DNA of 17,441 bases from Dinghuibacter sp964544695 (lineage in GTDB: Bacteria > Bacteroidota > Bacteroidia > Chitinophagales > Chitinophagaceae), in contig CAZJDB010000047.1 in NCBI GenBank assembly GCA_964544695.1, positions 1 through 17,441 of the forward strand, given 5' to 3'. This document shows, piece after piece, positions 1-6,369 of this stretch. The notes beneath the pieces were generated by a model that saw only the letters and a list, made by a program, of their open reading frames with translations, was not told where the DNA came from and searched no databases. Numbering within the stretch: the first letter of the stretch is position 1; the number at the start of each line of letters is the position of its first letter. Both the position numbers and the translations under genes were made by a program.

Positions 1-2801
1 TGGGTTTTGGCAATTCTTTTTTCTTTGGGTAAACTTAGATCATGTACCACACGATTTGCCCATAAATTGATCACATCAACCTCCAATACATTGCCTTTTT
101 GCTTTACAGCATCAGTGATTTCAACACGCCAGGGAGCACACCATAAAACCCCCAATTTTTTGCCGTTTAAACGAACTTCCGCGACATCTTTAACTTCTCC
201 AAGATCTAGAAATAATCTCCCTGACTTAGCTTTATATTCCAAATCAAAAGTTTTAGTATAAATAGCGGTACCCGAATAATACTTAATTCCTTCTTCGGGC
301 CGTTCAGTCCAGCTGATCAGTTCAGGGAACTCCGCCTTGGCCGGACCACCCCATTTTGGATCAAATGTGGTGATCCATGAGCCTTCCAATTTCTTTAGTT
401 CCACCAGCTTCGGAAAATTCCGCTCCGCTTTTCCATTGGCGTATGTAGGGACAGGTTTGCGAAAGACGATAAAGTAAGAACTGAAAGCATCAAACTCAAG
501 TGATAATGTAGTACAGTTGTTGGCTTGATGAAAGGCTTTCGCTATCATAGTTTTACCGCTTACAGCATCCCATATCTCGGGTTGTTTGCCGGTAATCCGA
601 AAGGTAAAATCGCGCGTTTGAAATTGGTTGGTACGGTTAATGACAAAATATATTTCCGTTTCACCACTCTTTCGATGGATATAGTCAAATTCATCGGGTT
701 TCTCTGCCTGGCCGGTAAAACTAAAATCTTGCGTTATACCATCAGCGGTAAGCACTTCTCCCGGCGTCATACCCCAAATGATGCGTCCTTTTCCAAACCG
801 GCGCTCGATACGGGTTTTACCGTCCAGGTCGCCCCATATCTCCGCGGCTATCTTTCGAACCTGTACATCGCTTTCGGGATAGTTTCTCAACTCAGCAGAT
901 TCATCCGGAGGTGAACCAACAACGGTTGCGCCCATATTAATCAGATCCCTCAGTTTCTTAATTTCAGGTAGTGACATTGCATTGGAGGGTACGGGAGAAA
1001 CGGATAGGTTTTGATAGGAGCTAACCTCTTTGGTAATTTCCGGAGATGGAGAGACGCAATTCTGCAATACCAAAAGGTGGTAACTCATGCCATCCGGTAA
1101 AACAATGCGCCCGTTTTTAACAGCCATCCTGGTTAATAACACATCCGGATTGCTGTAATCACAGTCATAGCCCGGGCCAAGTGATGGAATATTGTATTTA
1201 GGAGGTGCCAAAAGCGGTGGCCGTTCGCCCAGGTAGAAACAAACATCGCCCACGAATTTCCCTTGCTGCAGCATATACTGGCAGCGGGATAAATAGGTGA
1301 AAAATGCGGACGATTGCTCCCACCAGGTAATGTTTGGCGTAAAATGCTGGCCGGCGCAAAATTCATACCCGGGTTTGCCGTCCGAGGGTGGCTGGCAGGT
1401 AGCCTCGTGAAGCATAAGCCGATTGATCCCTTCGCAAAATGCATCATTTGCATAAGGCTTCAGATCTGAGGGTCCCAGTGACCAATGTGTTCCATCCTTT
1501 TCCTGGTTGGTAAACGCTTCCGCTTCTGCCTGCCGTTTTCCATAAACATGCGCGGCAGTTGCAGTTTGTTTAAGATTAAGCCGCTCCATTGGATTTTTAT
1601 TATAACCACCTGGCGCGTTCCGGTTGCCATTTACCCAAAATTCGCCCGAAAGGATGTCACAATGCTTAAAGTTCTTCAACACGTCCTGCGGAGGTATGTC
1701 ATTGGGGCCTCCGGCTTCGTTTCCCACCTTCAGTCCATGCTCGTGGCATAACGCTTCAAAATGACCATAATAATTCTCCGCGATACAGTCCTGAATAGTA
1801 CGGTCAAAATCCTCACGAAACCGTGCAGATACATCGGCATTGACCACCGTGTACCCAGCTAAAACAGGCATATAGACTTTCAAATCATAGCCCCGGAATC
1901 TGGTAAATTGATTAGCAAAATCCTGGGTCCAGGTGAGTTTCCCGCACTCCCAACTGTCGGACCACAAATAATCCAAATGACCTCCTGCTTTTTTGGCCTC
2001 ATCCAATACCGTTTTACCTAAATGGGCAAAATAATCATCCAATGCAGCCCGGCTCAAATAGTCTATCTCATAACCTTCCCCACCCTTAAAGGTATCGCCG
2101 TCCGGGTAGGCATGCCATTTGCTCCATGGGGCTCCCGTCAACGTGTATCCGGTTCGCAGAATCACCCATTTTCCCGCAGGCACATCCCACTCAAAATGGC
2201 CATTAGCAGCCAACTTATTTGTCAAGTCGATGATCGTTTTAGGATCAATTGCCCCGGTACTATCGGGCACACGAAATGCCTGCACCATAATATCATGATA
2301 ATAGCCTTCTACCGGCTTGGCTTGAGGAAGCGTCCCCGAGAATGTAACCGGCCCCGATACCCTCAATTCGGCGGATACAACCTTCTTCATGGCATTGTCC
2401 TTTGTTACCGATGGGCCCATCATGGTCCATCCCCCGGCCAGGTTGAACCCAATTTCTATATGTAATTTGTTGGCTTCGCTAACAGCATATCGAAAAAGCG
2501 CACGCCACTCCTTACCCAGGAATGGCACCCCGGGAAGCGGTTCCTTTCCCGCATATCCTCCTGTACAGATCAGGTTGACTCCGCTGATTCCTTTGGCTTT
2601 AAATTGCTCCAGATCGCGTGTGATCCCTGCTTTGGTAACCCTGTTAAATTCCCAAAACCAGTAGACTCTTGATTTGGCAGGTTCTGGCGGAGTGTGGAAT
2701 AGATTAGTTTGCTGTGCCTTGCTGAAATTTGAAAAATTTAGAACAAACAAGGCCAATAACAACATTGGTAAACCCGGTTGGCGAAAAGCCCTTTGATTCA
2801 T
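1..2801 (-). CDS. GH106-type alpha-L-rhamnosidase family glycoside hydrolase, secreted, 3' end outside the window
   Basis: An open frame of 933 codons runs from ATG at 2801 to the left edge without a stop, so the C-terminus is missing. Residues 1-29 are a signal peptide: basic start, leucine-rich core, predicted cleavage after SKA before QQ. The following segment, with SRVYWFWEFNRVTKAGI and GISGVN, resembles the N-terminal barrel of GH106 (Glyco_hydro_106) enzymes. Acidic residues in conserved-looking motifs are E285 in SDSWECG and E387 in SGEFW; these are the candidate catalytic carboxylates, by family analogy only. A TWWEQ motif follows, and a galactose-binding-like jelly roll lies near residues 840-933 (YYSGTAIYTKTF, VRLNGKKLG, INLWANR). 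GH106 enzymes cleave alpha-L-rhamnosyl bonds in plant polysaccharides or glycosides; the substrate here is unknown. No SusC/SusD pair is visible, so a polysaccharide locus could only extend to the left. No Shine-Dalgarno sequence is seen, as is usual in this phylum. Confidence 0.88.
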   Translation of the reverse strand, partial: MNQRAFRQPGLPMLLLALFVLNFSNFSKAQQTNLFHTPPEPAKSRVYWFWEFNRVTKAGITRDLEQFKAKGISGVNLICTGGYAGKEPLPGVPFLGKEWRALFRYAVSEANKLHIEIGFNLAGGWTMMGPSVTKDNAMKKVVSAELRVSGPVTFSGTLPQAKPVEGYYHDIMVQAFRVPDSTGAIDPKTIIDLTNKLAANGHFEWDVPAGKWVILRTGYTLTGAPWSKWHAYPDGDTFKGGEGYEIDYLSRAALDDYFAHLGKTVLDEAKKAGGHLDYLWSDSWECGKLTWTQDFANQFTRFRGYDLKVYMPVLAGYTVVNADVSARFREDFDRTIQDCIAENYYGHFEALCHEHGLKVGNEAGGPNDIPPQDVLKNFKHCDILSGEFWVNGNRNAPGGYNKNPMERLNLKQTATAAHVYGKRQAEAEAFTNQEKDGTHWSLGPSDLKPYANDAFCEGINRLMLHEATCQPPSDGKPGYEFCAGQHFTPNITWWEQSSAFFTYLSRCQYMLQQGKFVGDVCFYLGERPPLLAPPKYNIPSLGPGYDCDYSNPDVLLTRMAVKNGRIVLPDGMSYHLLVLQNCVSPSPEITKEVSSYQNLSVSPVPSNAMSLPEIKKLRDLINMGATVVGSPPDESAELRNYPESDVQVRKIAAEIWGDLDGKTRIERRFGKGRIIWGMTPGEVLTADGITQDFSFTGQAEKPDEFDYIHRKSGETEIYFVINRTNQFQTRDFTFRITGKQPEIWDAVSGKTMIAKAFHQANNCTTLSLEFDAFSSYFIVFRKPVPTYANGKAERNFPKLVELKKLEGSWITTFDPKWGGPAKAEFPELISWTERPEEGIKYYSGTAIYTKTFDLEYKAKSGRLFLDLGEVKDVAEVRLNGKKLGVLWCAPWRVEITDAVKQKGNVLEVDVINLWANRVVHDLSLPKEKRIAKT

Positions 2802-2832
2802 AAAGCTAATTTCGGTAGCAAGTTCCGTAAAT

Positions 2833-2863
2833 AAAAAAAGAAAAACCGATGCAGACATCGATT
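2833..2863 (-). terminator. Rho-independent terminator-like hairpin just upstream of the GH106 gene
   Basis: Read on the minus strand, AATCGATG-TCTG-CATCGGTT forms an 8-pair stem (one T:G wobble) with a 4-base loop. It is followed directly by TTTCTTTTTTT. It lies about 220 bases after the stop of the PAS sensor gene and only 31 bases before the ATG of the glycoside hydrolase. It could end transcripts coming from the sensor/regulator pair. Because little room is left for a complete promoter, it could also act as an attenuator in the hydrolase leader. Confidence 0.6.
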
Positions 2864-3080
2864 TCTCTTAATTAGCTAACGATTTTCACAGGATTGGATA
2901 AAACGGGTTGAAAAAATAATCTAGATTGGATTGCTGATGGATATTGGATTAGCTGGTCGACAATGCAAAGATGCATCACCCAACACTCTTGAACGATAGC
3001 TCTTCATTTGAAGTTTGAACCGTACGGACGCTAGATTGCGTGTAGGATAAATACCACATAAGGTTGTAGGACCTTGTTTT

Positions 3081-4118
3081 TCACACCCTGGGCGTAGTCA
3101 ATGTCCTGTAAACCTCTCTAATCGCCTCCATGACAGTGACCAGGTAAGCCGCGGACGTCTCCAGGTAGATTTCCTTATTCTCCTCGGCCACCTTCGCCAA
3201 CTCGACATATATTTTGGCAGCAGCCAGGATCTGGTTGAGGTTTTCATGCAACTCCTTCCCGATAGCGACCCGCTCCTTTTCCTGTGCCTCCAGTATTGCA
3301 TGAGCCAATTCCCTTTCCCCTTCCAATAACTGCATCTCCGATACCTTTCGGGCCGTTATATCCTGGGTAGCCCCGATCATCCGGGAAGCGCTTTTACCCT
3401 TGTCACATATTATATGAGCCCGATCATGCACGTAGGCATACCGGCCATCAGCTCGTTTAAATCTGTATTCAATTTCCCAACTGGCGCCAACTCCCGACAC
3501 AATGACTTCATTTAGTCTTGTCAATAGGCGCGCTTTATCATCCGGATGTACCCGGTTCTCCCAAAAAATCTGTGGTATGGTGGCATTGACAATCGGGTAC
3601 CCAAAAACCCTTTTATGACCACCGTCTATCCAAAACAGTTCCTTGGTGACAAGGTCCCATTCCCAGAGACAATCGTTGGTAACTTCCGTGACATATTTGT
3701 ATAGCTCATTCAGGTTCCTCAGTTGTTGTTCAGGATGAAGTCCCTTCCGGAGAGACTGATTGCTATTTTTGAAAGAGACGGATAGGGTTTCGCCGAAATG
3801 GTACGCGGTTATATCAAACCACGCACCCATTTCATCGGAGTATTCCTCAAAACGAACGGGAGTGTCCTGAAGAAACGTCTTTTGATAAACAGTGTTAAAC
3901 TTTAATGGAATGATGTCTGCAAATTCTTCCCACAGGTTTTTGCCGAGAATGTCCTTCCTCTTGACGCCTAATAGGATCTCCGCTTCTTTGTTCCAATGTC
4001 TGACTATCCATTGGGGATCCACTGTGAAGAAGCCATTGGTAATGATTTCAGCGACAGGGGTCCGTGGATGGCCATCCCCGCCACCTCTAATATTATTCTT
4101 GCCAGGAATATTACGCAT
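3081..4118 (-). CDS. PAS-domain sensor protein with histidine phosphoacceptor helix but no ATPase domain
   Basis: This 345-residue protein has no signal peptide or membrane segment and should be cytoplasmic. A first PAS domain covers about residues 20-120 (TNGFFTVDPQWIVRHWNKEA, then LGKNLWEEF). A second PAS/PAC of the PAS_3 kind covers about 140-260 (WEWDLVTKELFW, HPDDKARL, IGATQDITARK). A helix typical of NarL-type sensor kinases follows, ERVAIGKELHENLNQIL, with candidate phosphoacceptor H291. The protein then ends at AIREVYRTLTTPRV, where relatives continue into the HATPase_c domain. None of the three minus-strand frames in the 280 bases downstream shows an N-box or G-boxes, so this is not a simple frameshift. 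It therefore cannot phosphorylate itself by the usual route. It may be a truncated kinase, or a partner phosphorylated in trans. The response regulator gene lies 127 bases upstream on the same strand, probably in the same transcription unit. Confidence 0.85.
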   Translation of the reverse strand: MRNIPGKNNIRGGGDGHPRTPVAEIITNGFFTVDPQWIVRHWNKEAEILLGVKRKDILGKNLWEEFADIIPLKFNTVYQKTFLQDTPVRFEEYSDEMGAWFDITAYHFGETLSVSFKNSNQSLRKGLHPEQQLRNLNELYKYVTEVTNDCLWEWDLVTKELFWIDGGHKRVFGYPIVNATIPQIFWENRVHPDDKARLLTRLNEVIVSGVGASWEIEYRFKRADGRYAYVHDRAHIICDKGKSASRMIGATQDITARKVSEMQLLEGERELAHAILEAQEKERVAIGKELHENLNQILAAAKIYVELAKVAEENKEIYLETSAAYLVTVMEAIREVYRTLTTPRV

Positions 4119-4245
4119 TGTCGAAGTTAATACCTATGTAAAAGTATAACCGCGATTGCCGGGAAGTATTACTAAACGCTGCAAATTAGTTACATAATTC
4201 ACACTCTTTCAGCAGAGAATTGGCTATAGGAATCCGTACCAGACG

Positions 4246-4875
4246 CTACATGAGTTTATTCTCCAGGGCGTAGCGCGTTAGGTCGGCACTGGATTTCATC
4301 TTCATCTTGAGCAATATTTTCGTCTTATAGGTACTGACGGTCGAAACCGCCACGGAGAGTTGTTTGGCAATGGCAGAAACCGATTTACCAGTGGAAACGA
4401 GTTGAAAGACAACGAATTCGCGAGGCGAAAGGGACTCATGGGGCGCCTTGTCATTCCAGTTCTCCAGTTCATTTAGGAGATTATCGGCGGTATCCGGGGA
4501 GATGTGCTTTCGCCCGAGCAAAATGGTCCTCACAGCCTTCAACAGTTCTTCCGGAGCTGATTCTTTGCTCAGATAACCGGCCGCCCCCGCCTTCAATGCC
4601 CTGACGGCATATTGCTTCTCAGGATACATGCTAAGCACCAATACCGGGGTCTTTGGAAAATGCTGCTTCATATGTCGCACCACCTCCAAGCCGCTCTGGC
4701 CCGGCATTGACAGATCACATACGACTATGTCCCAATACCCCGAAAAGGACACTTTAATGACATCCTCGGCATCTTCTGCTTCCTTGATGAATGCCGAAGG
4801 ATACGCTTCCTGAAGGATGTGCATCAGCCCCTTCCTTATGATCGAATGATCATCCGCAATTAAAATACGCATCAT
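4246..4875 (-). CDS. NarL/LuxR-family response regulator
   Basis: This 209-residue protein is an intact DNA-binding response regulator. The receiver domain (about 1-120) has the acidic pair D8/D9, phosphoacceptor D54 in VVCDLSMPG, S82 and K104 (GYLSKES). The C-terminal LuxR/GerE helix-turn-helix (about 145-205) contains SLSPREFVVFQLVSTGKSVSAIA and STVSTYKTKILLKM. The gene begins with ATGATG, so either M1 or M2 could be the start; receiver homology starts at once, so no start further upstream is needed. The truncated PAS sensor gene lies downstream on the same strand, and the divergent DUF3494/ethylene-receptor-like kinase genes lie on the other side. It is the closest response regulator to that kinase and could serve it, but no sequence feature proves the pairing. 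A promoter-like site lies almost on top of the start codon. Confidence 0.93.
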   Translation of the reverse strand: MMRILIADDHSIIRKGLMHILQEAYPSAFIKEAEDAEDVIKVSFSGYWDIVVCDLSMPGQSGLEVVRHMKQHFPKTPVLVLSMYPEKQYAVRALKAGAAGYLSKESAPEELLKAVRTILLGRKHISPDTADNLLNELENWNDKAPHESLSPREFVVFQLVSTGKSVSAIAKQLSVAVSTVSTYKTKILLKMKMKSSADLTRYALENKLM

Positions 4876-4878
4876 CCC

Positions 4879-4906
4879 GAAATGTACACATACTTTTCTG
4901 GTTCAA
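4879..4906 (-). promoter_or_regulatory. Bacteroidota-type promoter for the response regulator gene
   Basis: On the minus strand TTG (4906-4904) is separated by exactly 17 bases from TACATTTC (4886-4879), a 7-of-8 match to the Bacteroidota -7 element TAnnTTTG. Only three bases separate it from the first ATG of the response regulator, which would make the transcript leaderless or nearly so. The match is by eye. Confidence 0.45.
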
Positions 4907-5044
4907 CGTGTTAATATCCGGTACCGTAGAGTATACACTACAGTTTTAAATCATTCCGACTATGCCCGTCTGGCTATAAAGGCTATTCCAATGGGTTCTC
5001 TTTAGTTCCATCTTTACATGTCCTCCATATTAAATCCAACCCGA

Positions 5045-6274
5045 ATGAAAATTAGAATTCTACGCACCGTCTTACCTATTCTTCCCCTGCTATTTTGCAT
5101 ACATGCGGCCTTTGCACAGGCGCCCGGCTTGGGTACCGCCGGTAACTTCGTGTTTTTCACCACTACCGGGGCGGTGACCAATGCAGTCATTTCCCAGATT
5201 ACGGGCAACGTAGGCACAAACGCGGGCGCCCTTACGGGCTTCAGCGGATTGATCGGCGTCACCGATAGCGTCAATGCGGTAACTGCTCAAGCCGCAACGG
5301 ACCTGTTAATTGCTTACACGGAGTTGAATCTTGCCATCCCGACCTTCTTTCCCGCTGTTCTGCTGGGAAATGGCCAGGTCCTTCATCCGGGTGTTTACCT
5401 CATAGGGGCAGCTGCAACCTTAAATCTGGGCCTTACGCTGGACGCACAAGGGAATCCGAATGCGGTGTTCATTATTAAAATAACCGGGGCATTCTCCACA
5501 ACCGCCGGCTCTTCAGTCACCTTAATCAACGGCGCCTCGGCGTGTAATGTATTCTGGAAAGTGGAAGGAGCTTTTAGTATGGCCGTCGGAAGCACCATGA
5601 GGGGGACATTGGTCGTAAACAACGGCGCCATTTCGATGACCCCCGGGGACACATTGGAAGGCAGGGCGCTTTCCACCACCGGCGCGATTGCCGTTAGCGG
5701 CATAGTGGCCACTAACGCTTGTGCCCCCTTTATCCCCCTGCCGGTTGAATTGATCTCCTTTACCGGTGCCTGCGTGCAGCAAAAAGTCGTGCTTCAATGG
5801 AGTATGGCTGCCGGAGCAAATATTAACTATTTCACCGTCGAGCGCAGCAATGATGGAAAAAGGTGGCTGAATGTTGGAACGGTTGATGCAGACAGTTCCT
5901 CCGCCCAGCCGACCTATTTCTTTACGGACAGCTCAGCCATCCAGGGGGTCGCCTACTATAGATTAAAACAAACCTATATTGGAGGTCTAAATACTTACGG
6001 GTCAGTCATTATCGTTCAGGAATGCGGCGCCAACGCGGAGGCAGACCTACTTCTCTATCCCAATCCATCGGTGGGAAAAATCACGATGGTATTCGCGGGA
6101 GACAGGAGCCAGGTATATGCCACCGAGATATTTAATCTGCAGGGCGGAAAAGTATATGAGTCCAGTGGCTTTCAACCAACGCTCGATTTATCAAACGCCC
6201 CCTCGGGCATCTATTTTGTCCAAATCCGTCTGAATTCACGAAACATCGTCAAAAAAATCGTGCTGGAAAAATGA
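5045..6274 (+). CDS. DUF3494 ice-binding-like protein, secreted with T9SS C-terminal sorting domain
   Basis: The ATG at 5045 gives a classic signal peptide (MKIRILRT, hydrophobic core, cleavage after AFA before Q). The in-frame ATG at 5018 would only add nine residues in front, so 5045 is preferred; the mature protein is the same. About residues 29-225 form a DUF3494 beta-solenoid of the ice-binding (IBP/AFP type 1) family, with LGTAGNFVFFTTTGAVTN, TGNVGTN, GVYLIGAAATL, NAVFIIKITGAF and VFWKVEGAFSM. A linker beginning LPVELISFTG then leads into a fibronectin-like module (FTVERSNDGKRW, YYRLKQ). The last about 75 residues are a T9SS type A sorting domain (LLLYPNPSVGKITM, then LDLSNAPSGIYFVQI, ending VKKIVLEK). 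The expected location is the cell surface or medium. DUF3494 members can bind ice, but many are unproven and may act as adhesins. The ethylene-receptor-like kinase follows after 95 bases on the same strand. Confidence 0.9.
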   Translation: MKIRILRTVLPILPLLFCIHAAFAQAPGLGTAGNFVFFTTTGAVTNAVISQITGNVGTNAGALTGFSGLIGVTDSVNAVTAQAATDLLIAYTELNLAIPTFFPAVLLGNGQVLHPGVYLIGAAATLNLGLTLDAQGNPNAVFIIKITGAFSTTAGSSVTLINGASACNVFWKVEGAFSMAVGSTMRGTLVVNNGAISMTPGDTLEGRALSTTGAIAVSGIVATNACAPFIPLPVELISFTGACVQQKVVLQWSMAAGANINYFTVERSNDGKRWLNVGTVDADSSSAQPTYFFTDSSAIQGVAYYRLKQTYIGGLNTYGSVIIVQECGANAEADLLLYPNPSVGKITMVFAGDRSQVYATEIFNLQGGKVYESSGFQPTLDLSNAPSGIYFVQIRLNSRNIVKKIVLEK

Positions 6275-6369
6275 TGTTTTCAAAATAGGGTGTTTTCCCC
6301 CTCCCATATCTCGTAAATATTCCTTACCTTTTCCGATTCCGCAGTTCCGATTAGTACATACTAAGGCTC

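Noticed and set aside
525..2664. Several plus-strand and minus-strand open frames of 80-150 codons across 1-2800
   Set aside because: They lie inside the continuous GH106 frame on the minus strand, which has a signal peptide and family motifs along its whole length; the others show no recognisable protein features.
2870..3080. Possible decayed ATPase domain downstream of the truncated PAS sensor
   Set aside because: All three minus-strand frames were read for at least the first 45-100 bases after the stop, and no N-box, G1 or G2 motif was found; the gap is also too short for a full HATPase_c domain.
3060..3082. Plus-strand hairpin AAGGT...ACCTT followed by GTTTTT
   Set aside because: There is no plus-strand gene upstream for it to terminate, the stem has only five pairs and the T-run is short; it overlaps the stop of the minus-strand PAS sensor gene.
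6275..6369. GGG...CCC hairpin after the DUF3494 gene as a terminator
   Set aside because: The stem is only three to four pairs with no T-run; the gap could equally be read through into the kinase gene.
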